This document shows, in pieces, positions 44,624 to 53,210 of a stretch of 64,000 bases of DNA (positions are counted from its first letter, which is position 1; each line of letters begins with the position of its first letter). The stretch is from Bacteroidales bacterium (GTDB taxonomy: Bacteria > Bacteroidota > Bacteroidia > Bacteroidales > UBA932). The translations under genes and the position numbers were made by a program. The notes beneath the pieces are model-generated. The model saw only the letters and a program-made list of their open reading frames with translations, ran no database searches and was not told the origin of the DNA. The DNA is taken from contig JALCMW010000004.1 of assembly GCA_022648685.1 (NCBI GenBank), positions 186,001 to 250,000 on the forward strand, in the 5' to 3' direction.

Positions 44624-46435
44624 TCAAGGACGGATAAAAGAAGATGTTTTGATCTCTTCAGAAAACATCAGTGCAGTATCTATCAATGCAAGATGCGAAT
44701 ACGCCTGAGGAAAATTGCCCAGTTGCTCCTTGGTGTCGAAATCAAGATCCTCACTGAAGAGGCCCAAATGATTGGAATAGGTTAGCATTTGATTGAAAAG
44801 TCCGAGAGCTTCAGCCTTGCGTCCGGTCACGTAAAGGCCTCTTACCATCCAGAAAGTGCATATTGTAAAAGCCGAAGATGGAATACCGAAATCATCATGA
44901 TTATTATACCGGAACATCAGACCCTTGTAATGTAATTTTTCATAAATGGCATTGACTGTCTTCACATATCTGGGATCATCCGCAGCAATGAATCCGTATT
45001 TTTCCATAAGCAGCAAAGAGGCATCGAGATCGGAATTGGCATATGTCTGTGAGAAACTTTGCATATCTTCTTTCCAGCCATTCTCGGATACGTCTTTCTT
45101 TATGATTTCGGCTTCATTACCATAACGTTCAGCATAACTATCCTTATGGAACATTCTTGATATCTTTGAGGCACGGTCCAGAGCCACCCAGCACATCACT
45201 TTGGAAAACACGAACTGATCCTTCCTATTCCTTATTTCCCATATACCGCTATCCGGATTCCGCCATTCAGCCATGACTATTCTGCCTATATGTTTGACAA
45301 CCTCAAACATATCCTCGATTTCGTCAAGAGAACCTCTGAAATACATATAGTACTCATAAATTACATTCATCAGATACCCGTAAGTATCATTCTGCGTCTG
45401 TGAATAGGCAGCATTTCCTATCCTGACAGGTCTGGATCCCTTGTATCCGCTTAAATAAGGCAGTTCTATTTCCCTTATCTCCCTTTGATAATGTATTCCG
45501 TACATTATCTGGAACTTATCCGATTTCGAACGCAGGATATTCATGATAAACCGCATGAATTGTTTCGCCGCTCCCCTATGTCCTGTGTTTATCAAAGTCT
45601 CTATTGACATCGACGCATCCCGCAGCCAGCAATATCTGTAATCCCAATTCCTCACGCCGCCTATAACCTCCGGGATGCTTGTCGTAAGAGCAGCCAGAAC
45701 GGCTCCTGTCCTTTGATATGACATTAATTTCAGGACAAGCATACTGCGTTCTATGCTATCGTTGAAAAGCGTGAACTTTTTGGAACGATTGGACCAATTC
45801 AGCCAATATAGTTTTGTCCGTTCATATTCAAGCCAAACCCTTTCGAGATCAATTTTTATGACTTTTTGATTGTATGACACCAAAAAGAAAGCATCCCTTT
45901 CAAGAACGATTTCTTCGCTTTGCAATATCCTGTCAAACGGGATACTGGAATATAAATAAATAGTATCCTCGGAATCCCCGTCAAGACAGGTCTTTACATA
46001 TTCGGGACCGGATTTGTGCCTGATCGTTCCCTTTGCATAATTAAGTCTGGGATCATAACGGACTCTGAAAGACGGCCTTCCGCGTTTCAATCTTACCAGC
46101 CTGTACAGTTCTGAGGGAATATAATAATCGGTATCATCCCCTGTTTTGTATCTGGGCATGAAATCGATAATCTCGAAACAGCCGGATTCAGGAGAATCGT
46201 AAACAGTGACAAGAACATTGGTATGATCGATATATCCCTGACGGATATCATAATCATCCGGAACGATAATATCGAAGCTGCCGCCTTTACGTTCATCTAT
46301 GATTTTAGCGAAAACAGAAGGGGAATCGAAATCCGGCAGGCAGAACCATTCCACATTACCTTTTGCCGATATCAGAGCAGCCGTCCTGCTGTTTCCGACG
46401 ACTCCATAATCAAGATTATGCATATTACCATTCAT
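44624..46435 (-). CDS. GH15-family glycoside hydrolase (trehalase or glucoamylase type)
   Basis: A 603-residue soluble protein of the bacterial GH15 family. The N-terminal beta-sandwich opens LDYGVVGNSRTAALISAKGNVEWFCLPDFDSPSVFAKII, and the (alpha/alpha)6 barrel shows IGGVRNWDYRYCWLRDASMSIETL, then CWVALDRASKI and a C-terminal FSEDLDFDTKEQLGNFPQAYSHLALIDTAL. It lacks a signal peptide, so it acts in the cytosol. Some cytosolic GH15 enzymes beside otsA/otsB are trehalases, which fits its position opposite OtsAB; glucoamylase activity is the alternative. A good promoter (46506-46535) precedes it. Confidence 0.9.
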   Translation of the reverse strand: MNGNMHNLDYGVVGNSRTAALISAKGNVEWFCLPDFDSPSVFAKIIDERKGGSFDIIVPDDYDIRQGYIDHTNVLVTVYDSPESGCFEIIDFMPRYKTGDDTDYYIPSELYRLVRLKRGRPSFRVRYDPRLNYAKGTIRHKSGPEYVKTCLDGDSEDTIYLYSSIPFDRILQSEEIVLERDAFFLVSYNQKVIKIDLERVWLEYERTKLYWLNWSNRSKKFTLFNDSIERSMLVLKLMSYQRTGAVLAALTTSIPEVIGGVRNWDYRYCWLRDASMSIETLINTGHRGAAKQFMRFIMNILRSKSDKFQIMYGIHYQREIREIELPYLSGYKGSRPVRIGNAAYSQTQNDTYGYLMNVIYEYYMYFRGSLDEIEDMFEVVKHIGRIVMAEWRNPDSGIWEIRNRKDQFVFSKVMCWVALDRASKISRMFHKDSYAERYGNEAEIIKKDVSENGWKEDMQSFSQTYANSDLDASLLLMEKYGFIAADDPRYVKTVNAIYEKLHYKGLMFRYNNHDDFGIPSSAFTICTFWMVRGLYVTGRKAEALGLFNQMLTYSNHLGLFSEDLDFDTKEQLGNFPQAYSHLALIDTALMFSEEIKTSSFIRP

Positions 46436-46505
46436 TGTTCATCAATAAGCATATGCAAGTTAAACAATTCTTTTATATTATTCCTCTTTTCTTATTGATT
46501 AGCTG

Positions 46506-46535
46506 CAAAGGTATTTGTTCCTTCCAACTGTCAAA
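46506..46535 (-). promoter_or_regulatory. Promoter of the GH15 gene
   Basis: On the minus strand TTTG (46532-46535) is followed after 18 bases by TACCTTTG (46506-46513), close to the Bacteroidota TTTG-19/21-TAnnTTTG layout. Initiation would be near 46500, about 65 bases before the GH15 ATG. The rest of the 46436-46647 gap holds no gene; it includes a C-rich then A-rich run near 46588-46608. Confidence 0.6.
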
Positions 46536-46647
46536 AGACGTATTATATCGGAGGCTTACTTTTCAGTCTCCTAATCTTAATTTTCCTCCCCTCCCCCCAA
46601 AAAAACGACTATTGTAACCTATATCCTGAATTTAACCGTAAAAATGA

Positions 46648-47577
46648 TTATTTCAGACTTTCCCACCTTTTTGTTTTAAAACCATCAGAAGCATATTGTT
46701 TGATATACGTTCTCAGCACTGTGTTTATTTCATTTTCTTTTATTCCAAATTCCTTGTTTAGGAATACGATAAGATCGTTGTCCGTATGTATGGTGTTCAA
46801 AGCTTCCAGAAGCTTATTGTGTCCGCATCTGTCTTCAATCATCTTTACAAGTACCATTCCTATCAGATAATTGCGTTCGGTAAGGTTTCCGGAATCGAAC
46901 TTATCAAATACTTTAAGGTCAATCTCCGGATGGGCAGACAAGAAAACATCAAGGTTCTTGAAATGCTCTTTGAACGAGATGCCGCGCATTCTCCGATATC
47001 ATAGCCAAAACCTTTGAGTCTTTGCGATTCGTTCCATCCTTTGGATATATATATGTCCAGATGATTAACCTCTACGTTGTATTCCCGTTTCAGAAAAGAC
47101 AGGAATTTAATGGCCTTCCTTATCTTTGCATTGTCCCTTTTGTACACTTGATAATGGAAGGTTATCTTGCCTTTTGTGACCTTCTTCCAATTTCTCGAGT
47201 AATATTCCAGCCAGTTTCCGAGCACGAATTTAGTAATACATTGAATGGATGTCATAATATTTGTCATCTAAAGGCTTTATTGATAGTACCAAATTTTTCA
47301 GGACGCCATAATTTGCCAGGCCGTACAATTCCAGATAGCCTTCAGAGCGAAGCAGATCGTAGCTTTTGTATTTCTCTTTATCCGCCTTATTCCAATAAGG
47401 GTTGTCGTACAAACTGTCAGGGTTGCTCATAAGGTAATCTTTCCACAGTTTGTTGATTTTTACAATATCCTGATTCTTCTGATTTTCCACTTCCACTTCG
47501 GAATCGGAATGAATCTGCTGCGCAAAAGCATTGATTGACAATGCAATAATAAAACCGATTAATATTATCTTTTTCAT
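46648..47577 (-). pseudogene. Decayed secreted gluzincin/peptidase-MA-like gene
   Basis: Three overlapping minus-strand ORFs (47230-47577, 46863-47267, 46648-46989) read as one protein broken by frame changes. The first has the signal MKKIILIGFIIALSINAFAQ and LWKDYLMSNPDSLYDNPYWNK, and it ends KPLDDKYYDIHSMYY. The second continues from FVLGNWLEYYSRNWKKVTKGKITFHY to LKGFGYDIGE. The third resumes at FKEHFKNLDVFLSAHPEIDLKVFDKF and ends with a helical C-terminus. In related Bacteroidota proteins as I recall them, the segment between GFGYDIGE and the FKEHF-like part carries the HExxH-like zinc helix; it is missing here. The likely history is at least two deletions with frameshifts. Promoter spacer and signal peptide match the neighbouring paralogue array. 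Confidence 0.75.
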
Positions 47578-47643
47578 TTAATTTGGTTTGGTTGGCCGCA
47601 GCCTGGCAATCGGTGAACGAAGATATTGAACGATAAATTCATT

Positions 47644-48102
47644 CTATACTGAATAATCGTAAAAAATCGTGACTATGATTCCATCTTTAACCACCAAATA
47701 GACATTATCGTCACTCTTCGGGTATAGCAAATAAAGCTCTCCATCTTCATCTGTCCTTATATACTGAGGCTTGCCGTATTTGAAATTGTCAAGTTTCGAT
47801 AACGGGTCCCCGACCCGGATCCCACCATCTATATCAAGCGTCAATGCTGCAAAACGGCGGTCTCTAATAACAAAATTCCTAAACTTTCCGGTCTCTTCAA
47901 AATGAAACCACGTCTTTCCATAAAAATATTCCTCACTTAAGCCGAATTCATCATATTGTTTTCGATATTTATCAGGCTTCCCGAATTTTGCCACGACCTG
48001 GGCATAAGTCATTTTCTGATCCGCGAATACGCCTTCGACATCCTGCGCAAAAGCATTGATTGACAATGCAATGATAAAACCGATTAATATTATCTTTTTC
48101 AT
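47644..48102 (-). CDS. Array paralogue 11 (two-repeat BamE/BLIP-like exported protein)
   Basis: 152 residues with signal MKKIILIGFIIALSINAFAQ. The mature protein looks like two related halves: MTYAQVVAKFGKPD...FHFEETGKFRNF and IRVGDPLSKLDNFKYGKPQ...VYLVVKDGIIVTIFY. Each half has a short helical G-x-P start, then strands, which recalls the SmpA/OmlA/BamE-like unit and the two-unit layout of beta-lactamase inhibitory protein (BLIP). This is my reading of the pattern, not a confirmed match. N-terminal segment type 1 (KQYDEFGLSEEYFYGKTWFHF), C-terminal segment type a (RTDEDGELYLLYPKSDDNVYL). It is the last intact copy, directly before the decayed gene. Confidence 0.8.
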   Translation of the reverse strand: MKKIILIGFIIALSINAFAQDVEGVFADQKMTYAQVVAKFGKPDKYRKQYDEFGLSEEYFYGKTWFHFEETGKFRNFVIRDRRFAALTLDIDGGIRVGDPLSKLDNFKYGKPQYIRTDEDGELYLLYPKSDDNVYLVVKDGIIVTIFYDYSV

Positions 48103-48167
48103 GTTTTTGGGTTTATTGATCGCAGCCTGGTAATCGGGGAGCGAAGATATTGAACGATGAACTCACT

Positions 48168-48635
48168 CTATACCGGATAATAATAGAAAATTGTGACTAT
48201 TATGTTATCTCTAACCCGGAGATAAACGTGATCATCACAATTATTATACACTGAATATTGTTTGTCTCCATTCTCATAATCTTTGACATACTGAGGTTTC
48301 CCGGATTTGAAATTGTCAAGTTTAGATAACGAATCCCCAACCCGGATCCCACCATCTATATCAAGTGTCAAAACAGCAAAACGACTTTCGGTAATAACAA
48401 AATTCCTAAACTTTCCTGTCTCTTCAAAATGGAGTCTGTTATTATTACCGTAAACATAATCTTCACTAATTCCGAATTCATCATTGACTTTATGATATAA
48501 GTCAGGCTTTCCGAATTTCGCCACGACCTGGGCATAAGTCATCTTCTGATCCACGCGCATGCCATCCACATCCTGCGCAGACGCATTGACTGACAATGCA
48601 ATAATAAAACTGATTAGCAATATTTTTTTCATCAC
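48168..48635 (-). CDS. Array paralogue 10
   Basis: 155 residues by the track; the second Met (48632) aligns with the other copies. It is type 2 in the N-terminal segment (HKVNDEFGISEDYVYGNNNRLHF) and type b in the C-terminal segment (KDYENGDKQYSVYNNCDDHVYL). Its signal differs most from the rest (MKKILLISFIIALSVNASAQ), and it has GDSLSKL where others have GDPLSKL. It follows the second 260-residue gene, and the spacer in front is not the standard one: it resembles the 3' end of the M23 ORF found upstream of paralogue 1. Confidence 0.8.
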   Translation of the reverse strand: MMKKILLISFIIALSVNASAQDVDGMRVDQKMTYAQVVAKFGKPDLYHKVNDEFGISEDYVYGNNNRLHFEETGKFRNFVITESRFAVLTLDIDGGIRVGDSLSKLDNFKSGKPQYVKDYENGDKQYSVYNNCDDHVYLRVRDNIIVTIFYYYPV

Positions 48636-48673
48636 ACTCAGTTATTTGGCTGTAAATATCGTAAGATACATCC
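48636..48673 (-). other. Probable remnant of an M23 gene 3' end
   Basis: The minus strand here contains TATTTACAGCCAAATAAC directly before paralogue 10. The intact M23 ORF ends TATTTACAACTAAATAAC directly before paralogue 1, a match of 16 in 18 at the same position. The second copy of the 260-residue gene ends just before this remnant, so most of an M23 module appears to have been deleted between them. Confidence 0.6.
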
Positions 48674-49456
48674 TTACCGATGACCATTTAAATGTAGCCG
48701 TGACTCAACTTCAGCGACACATACGCGGCCGACAACTTCTCCTCTGTATATGCCATCAGAAGAAGAAGAACTTTTCTCCGGACTCTTTCTCACAAGGCTG
48801 ATAACCTTAACTCTGCTATAAGAAGCTATTTGCCCCGGATCAATCACATCGCCGAGACGGATAGGGCCTCCACGATAGAAACAGACATTTCGGCAACTGC
48901 CGTCAAGATTACTGTACAAGACAATCCCCATGAATCCACCTTTGTCCAGATAGTTGAATGAATCCGCTCCATATAGGTCCAGATAAGCCTTTGACGGGAT
49001 AAGGGCGGCAATATACGTTCTTACCTTATTTGCCGCAGTGTCAATCACTTCAAGAAGATACTTCTTGACAATCGTTATATCTTCCGGCCGGATCACCGGA
49101 TTAAGAGAATCCTGAACAGAGACATCAAGGTCCGATTTTACCTCAATGAAAGGAATCTGAGTTATATGACGGTGGTTAAAGTCGAGCTCCTCCATTCTTC
49201 CCCTATCGAGAAGTGACTCCAAACTCACAAGGTTGCCATTGTCCCCTGACCCCGATTTTGTCGAAAGCCCCTTTGTAATTGAGGGCAAATTCATATAAAG
49301 AATGTTTTCTTTAGAAACCATTACATCCTTAAAAGCGCCTTTTTGCTTTATCTCACTTTTGCCGATTGGCAGTTGGGATAGTTCCTGTTGCCCGCAAAAG
49401 GGCAACGCTACAAAAAATGACAGAATAATAATTAGAATATTAGGCCGCACAATCAT
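48674..49456 (-). CDS. 260-residue secreted protein, copy B
   Basis: A 260-residue exported protein with signal IIILSFFVALPFCGQ. It is a near copy of the product of 55286-56071: long shared blocks include KSEIKQKGAFKDVMVSKENI, LSTKSGSGD, SLNPVIRPEDITIVKKYL and VLYSNLDGSCRNVCFYR. No known domain is recognised; the C-terminal FYRGGPIRLGDVIDPGQ is a conserved-looking loop. After CVAE the sequence departs from copy A (VESRLHLNGHR then stop), which fits loss of the downstream M23 region. The first residues after the signal differ between copies. It may be the N-terminal domain of a larger peptidase that is now truncated. Confidence 0.8.
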   Translation of the reverse strand: MIVRPNILIIILSFFVALPFCGQQELSQLPIGKSEIKQKGAFKDVMVSKENILYMNLPSITKGLSTKSGSGDNGNLVSLESLLDRGRMEELDFNHRHITQIPFIEVKSDLDVSVQDSLNPVIRPEDITIVKKYLLEVIDTAANKVRTYIAALIPSKAYLDLYGADSFNYLDKGGFMGIVLYSNLDGSCRNVCFYRGGPIRLGDVIDPGQIASYSRVKVISLVRKSPEKSSSSSDGIYRGEVVGRVCVAEVESRLHLNGHR

Positions 49457-49487
49457 TGGTTATAATATTATGGATTAGTCTCAACTT

Positions 49488-49495
49488 CAAATATA
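49488..49495 (-). promoter_or_regulatory. -7 box before copy B of the 260-residue gene
   Basis: The minus strand reads TATATTTG within a block (AATAAAAAACATTATATTTGAAGT) that is nearly identical to the sequence before copy A. The promoter was thus duplicated with the gene. It would also lie downstream of the nine-gene block. Confidence 0.65.
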
Positions 49496-49536
49496 ATGTT
49501 TTTTATTAAAATAATCAACGTCTTTATGAATCCTCT

Positions 49537-49998
49537 CTATACCGGATAATCGTAGAGAATTGCAACTATGATTCCATCCCTAACCATCAGGTAAACGTGA
49601 TCATCACAATTATTATACACTGAATATTGTTTGTCTCCATTCTCATAATCTTTGACATACTGAGGTTTGCCGTATTTGAAATTGTCAAGTTTCGATAATG
49701 GGTCTCCGACCCGGATTCCGCCATCAATATCAAGTGCTAAAGCTGCAAAGCGACGGTCTTTGATAACAAAATTCTTAAACTTTCCGGTCTCTTCAAAATG
49801 TAGCCTGCTATTACCGTAAACATAATCTTCACTAATTCCGAATTCATCATTGACTTTATGATATAAGTCAGGTTTTCCGAATTTTGCCACGACCTGGGCA
49901 TAAGTCATTTTCTGATCCACGTGCAGGCCTTCGACATCCTGCGCAAACGCATTGATTGATAGCGCAATAATAAAACCGATTAATATTATCTTTTTCAT
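49537..49998 (-). CDS. Array paralogue 9
   Basis: 153 residues; signal MKKIILIGFIIALSINAFAQ. N-terminal segment type 2 in the shorter form (VYGNSRLHF), C-terminal segment type b. The middle reads KDRRFAALALDI, like paralogue 3, while the other type 2/b copy (paralogue 10) has TESRFAVLTLDI, so the middle varies independently of the ends. It ends ILYDYPV. It is the last gene of the nine-copy block. Confidence 0.8.
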   Translation of the reverse strand: MKKIILIGFIIALSINAFAQDVEGLHVDQKMTYAQVVAKFGKPDLYHKVNDEFGISEDYVYGNSRLHFEETGKFKNFVIKDRRFAALALDIDGGIRVGDPLSKLDNFKYGKPQYVKDYENGDKQYSVYNNCDDHVYLMVRDGIIVAILYDYPV

Positions 49999-50064
49999 GT
50001 TTTTTGGTTTGGTTGGCCGCAGCCTGGCAATCAGTGAACGAAGATATTGAACGATAAATTCACT

Positions 50065-50529
50065 CTATACCGGATAATAGTAGAAAATTGTGACTATTAT
50101 GCTATCTCTAACCACCAAATAGACATTATCATCACACTTCGGGTATAACAAATAAATCTCACCGCCATCTTCATCTGTTCTTACATACTGAGGCTTGCCG
50201 TATTTGAAATTGTCAAGTTTCGATAACGGGTCCCCGACCCTGATCCCACCATCTATATCAAGTGTCAAAACAGCAAAACGACTTTCTGTAATAACAAAAT
50301 TCTTAAACTTTCCTGTCTCTTCAAAATGGAGTCTGTTATTATTACCGTAAACATAATCTTCGCTAATTCCGAATTCATCATTGACTTTATGATATAAGTC
50401 AGGTTTTCCGAATTTTGCCACTACCTGGGCATAAGTCATCTTCTGATCCACGCGCATGCCATCCACATCCTGCGCAAACGCATTGATTGACAATGCAATA
50501 ATAAAACTGATTAATATTATCTTTTTCAT
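50065..50529 (-). CDS. Array paralogue 8
   Basis: 154 residues. This copy joins N-terminal type 2 (VYGNNNRLHF) with C-terminal type a, with one extra residue (EDGGEIYLLYPKCDDNVYL). The middle is TESRFAVLTLDI, identical to paralogue 10. The combination is strong evidence for exchange between copies. The signal has the ISFIIALS variant. Confidence 0.8.
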   Translation of the reverse strand: MKKIILISFIIALSINAFAQDVDGMRVDQKMTYAQVVAKFGKPDLYHKVNDEFGISEDYVYGNNNRLHFEETGKFKNFVITESRFAVLTLDIDGGIRVGDPLSKLDNFKYGKPQYVRTDEDGGEIYLLYPKCDDNVYLVVRDSIIVTIFYYYPV

Positions 50530-50594
50530 ATTCTTTGGTTAGTTGGCCGCAGTCTGGCAATCAGTGAACGAAGATATTGAACGATGAATTCACT

Positions 50595-51056
50595 CTATAC
50601 CGGATAATCGTAGAGAATCTTGACTATGATTCCATCCCTAACCCGGAGATAAACATGATCATCACAATAATTATACACTGAATATTGCTTGTCTCCATTC
50701 TCATAATCTTTGACATACTGAGGCTTGCCGGATTTGAAATTGTCAAGTTTCGATAACGGGTCCCCGACCCGGATCCCGCCATCTATATCGAGCGTCAAGG
50801 CTGCAAAACGGCGGTCTCTAATAACAAAATTCTTAAACTTTCCGGTCTCTTCAAAATGAAACCACGTTTTGCCATAAAAATAATCCTCAGTTAAACCGAA
50901 TTCATCATATTGTTTTCGATATTTATTAGGCTTTCCGAATTTTGCCACGACTTGGGCATAAGTCATCTTTTGATCCACGCACATTCCATCCACATCCTGC
51001 GCAAATGCATTGATTGACAATGCAATAATAAAACCGATTAATATTATCCTTTTCAT
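50595..51056 (-). CDS. Array paralogue 7
   Basis: 153 residues; signal starts MKRIILI. N-terminal type 1 (KQYDEFGLTEDYFYGKTWFHF) is joined to C-terminal type b (KDYENGDKQYSVYNYCDDHVYL), the reciprocal of paralogue 8. The third residue block is GMCVDQ, shared with paralogue 5. Confidence 0.8.
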   Translation of the reverse strand: MKRIILIGFIIALSINAFAQDVDGMCVDQKMTYAQVVAKFGKPNKYRKQYDEFGLTEDYFYGKTWFHFEETGKFKNFVIRDRRFAALTLDIDGGIRVGDPLSKLDNFKSGKPQYVKDYENGDKQYSVYNYCDDHVYLRVRDGIIVKILYDYPV

Positions 51057-51121
51057 TTTATTTGGTTAGTTGATCGCAGCCTGGCAATCGGGGAGCGAAG
51101 ATATTGAACGATGAATTCACT

Positions 51122-51580
51122 CTATACTGAATAATCGTAAAAAATCGTGACTATTATGCCATCTCTAACCACCAAATAGACATTATCGTCACTCTTCGGG
51201 TATAGCAAATAAAGCTCTCCATCTTCATCTGTTCTTACATACTGAGGCTTGCCGGATTTGAAATTGTCAAGTTTCGATAACGGATCTCCGACCCTGATTC
51301 CACCAGCTATATCAAGCGTCAAGGCTGCAAATCGGCGGTCTCTAATAACAAAATTCCTAAACTTTCCGGTCTCTTCAAAATGAAACCACGTTTTGCCATA
51401 AAAATAGTCCTCAGTTAAACCGAATTCATCATAATGTTTTCGATATTCATCCGGCTTACCGAATTTTGCCACGACCTGGGCATAAGTCATCTTCTGATCC
51501 GCGTGCAGGCCTTCGACATCCTGCGCGAATGCATTGACTGACAATGCAATAATAAAACTGATTAATATTATCTTTTTCAT
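51122..51580 (-). CDS. Array paralogue 6
   Basis: 152 residues, type 1 and a. It has DIAGGIRVGD where all other copies have DIDGGIRVGD. The C-terminal half is close to paralogue 11 (SDDNVYLVV, YDYSV), although the two are in different blocks, so either they descend from the same duplicated copy or they have exchanged sequence. Confidence 0.8.
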   Translation of the reverse strand: MKKIILISFIIALSVNAFAQDVEGLHADQKMTYAQVVAKFGKPDEYRKHYDEFGLTEDYFYGKTWFHFEETGKFRNFVIRDRRFAALTLDIAGGIRVGDPLSKLDNFKSGKPQYVRTDEDGELYLLYPKSDDNVYLVVRDGIIVTIFYDYSV

Positions 51581-51645
51581 ATTCTTTGGTTAGTTGGCCG
51601 CAGCCTGGCAATCAGTGAACGAAGATATTGAACGATAAACTCATT

Positions 51646-52104
51646 CTATACCGGATAAGAATAGTAAATTTTTATTATTATTCCTTTCTTCACTATAAGA
51701 TAAACGTGATCATCATGCTTCGGGTATATCAAATAATTCTCGCCCTCTTCATCCGTATTTATATACTGCGGTTTGCCGTATTTGAAATTGTCAAGTTTAG
51801 ATAATGGATCCCCGACCCGGATCCCGCCATCTATATCAAGAGTCAATGCTGCAAATCGACGGTCCTTGATAACAAAATCCTTTAATTTTCCTGTCTCTTC
51901 GAAATGGAACCACGTTTTTCCATAATAATAGTCCTCACTTAAGCCGAATTCATCATATTGTTTTTGATAAGTATCAGGTTTCCCGAATTTTGCCACGACC
52001 TGGGCATAAGTCATCTTTTGATCCACGCACATTCCATCCACATCCTGCGCAAATGCATTGATTGACAATGCAATAATAAAACCGATTAATATTATCTTTT
52101 TCAT
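51646..52104 (-). CDS. Array paralogue 5
   Basis: The track starts at 52155, but the Met at 52104 opens the standard signal MKKIILIGF, so 152 residues are expected. N-terminal type 1 with a YYYGKTWFHF form and GKLKDFVIKD; the C-terminus is a divergent type a (NTDEEGENYLIYPKHDDHVYLIVKKGIIIKIYYSYPV), shared in part with paralogue 4. It has the most changed last strand of the set. Confidence 0.8.
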   Translation of the reverse strand: MKKIILIGFIIALSINAFAQDVDGMCVDQKMTYAQVVAKFGKPDTYQKQYDEFGLSEDYYYGKTWFHFEETGKLKDFVIKDRRFAALTLDIDGGIRVGDPLSKLDNFKYGKPQYINTDEEGENYLIYPKHDDHVYLIVKKGIIIKIYYSYPV

Positions 52105-52166
52105 GTTTTTTGGTTTATTGATCACTGGTTCGCAATGGGAACGAAGATATTGCAAGATAAATTACT

Positions 52167-52625
52167 CTATACTGGATAATAGTAGAAAATTGTGACTATT
52201 ATGCCATCCTTCACTGTAAGATAAACGTTATCATTACACTTTGGGTATAACACATAGTTCTCTCCATCTTCATCTGTGTTTACATATTGCGGCTTACCGG
52301 ATTTGAGATTGTCAAGTTCCGATAACGGATCCCCGACCCGTATCCCGCCATCGATATCAAGTGTCAATGCTGCAAAACGGCGGTCTCTAATAACAAAATT
52401 CTTAAACTTTCCTGTTTCTTCGAAATGTAGTATGCTATTACCGTAAATATATTCTTCGCTCGTTCCGAATTCGTCATTAACTTTATGATATCTATCCGGC
52501 TTTCCGAATTTCGCCACGACCTGGGCATAAGTCATCTTCTGATCCACGCGCATTCCATCCACATCCTGCGCAAATGCATTGATAGATAATGCAATAATAA
52601 AACCGATTAATATTATCTTTTTCAT
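52167..52625 (-). CDS. Array paralogue 4
   Basis: 152 residues, a type 2 variant (HKVNDEFGTSEEYIYGNSILHF) with the NTDEDGENYVLYPKCNDNVYL form of type a. SELDNLKSGKP replaces SKLDNFKYGKP. The spacers on both sides of this gene share a variant core (ATCAC(T/C)GGTTCGCAATGGGA), which suggests paralogues 4 and 5 arose from one duplication. Confidence 0.8.
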   Translation of the reverse strand: MKKIILIGFIIALSINAFAQDVDGMRVDQKMTYAQVVAKFGKPDRYHKVNDEFGTSEEYIYGNSILHFEETGKFKNFVIRDRRFAALTLDIDGGIRVGDPLSELDNLKSGKPQYVNTDEDGENYVLYPKCNDNVYLTVKDGIIVTIFYYYPV

Positions 52626-52686
52626 GTTTTGGTTTATTGATCACCGGTTCGCAATGGGAGCGAAGATATTGAACGATGAACTCACT

Positions 52687-53145
52687 CTATACCGGATAAT
52701 AGTAGAAGATTGTGACTATTATGCCATCTCTAATCACCAAATAGACATTATCGTCACACTTCGGGTATAGTAAATAAAGTTCACCATCATCATCTGTCCT
52801 TACATACTGCGGTTTGCCGTATTTGAAATTGTCAAGTTTCGATAATGGGTCTCCGACTCTGATCCCGCCATCTATATCAAGCGCTAAAGCTGCAAATCGA
52901 CGGTCTTTGATAACAAAATTCTTAAACTTTCCTGTCTCTTCAAAATGAAACCACGTTTTGCCATAAAAATATTCCTCGGTTAAGCCAAATTCATCATAAC
53001 GTTTTAAATATCTATCCGGTTTCCCGAATTTCGCCACGACCTGGGCATAAGTCATCTTTTGATCCACGCGCATGCCATCCACATCCTGTGCAAACGAATT
53101 AATTGACAATGCAATAATAAAACCGATTAATATTATCCTTTTCAT
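52687..53145 (-). CDS. Array paralogue 3
   Basis: 152 residues; signal MKRIILIGFIIALSINSFAQ (Ser for Ala before the cleavage site). Type 1 with LKRYDEFGLTEEYFYGKTWFHF and type a with RTDDDGELYLLYPKCDDNVYL. The middle reads KDRRFAALALDI. It ends IFYYYPV, like paralogues 2, 4, 8 and 10. Confidence 0.8.
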   Translation of the reverse strand: MKRIILIGFIIALSINSFAQDVDGMRVDQKMTYAQVVAKFGKPDRYLKRYDEFGLTEEYFYGKTWFHFEETGKFKNFVIKDRRFAALALDIDGGIRVGDPLSKLDNFKYGKPQYVRTDDDGELYLLYPKCDDNVYLVIRDGIIVTIFYYYPV

Positions 53146-53210
53146 GTTATTTGGTTAATTGATCACAGCCTGGCAATCAGTGAACGAAGATATTGAACGA
53201 TGAATTCACT

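Noticed and set aside
46648-47267. Two separate intact small genes
   Set aside because: Neither has its own signal peptide or good start, and both continue one protein pattern in shifted frames; a single decayed gene explains them better.
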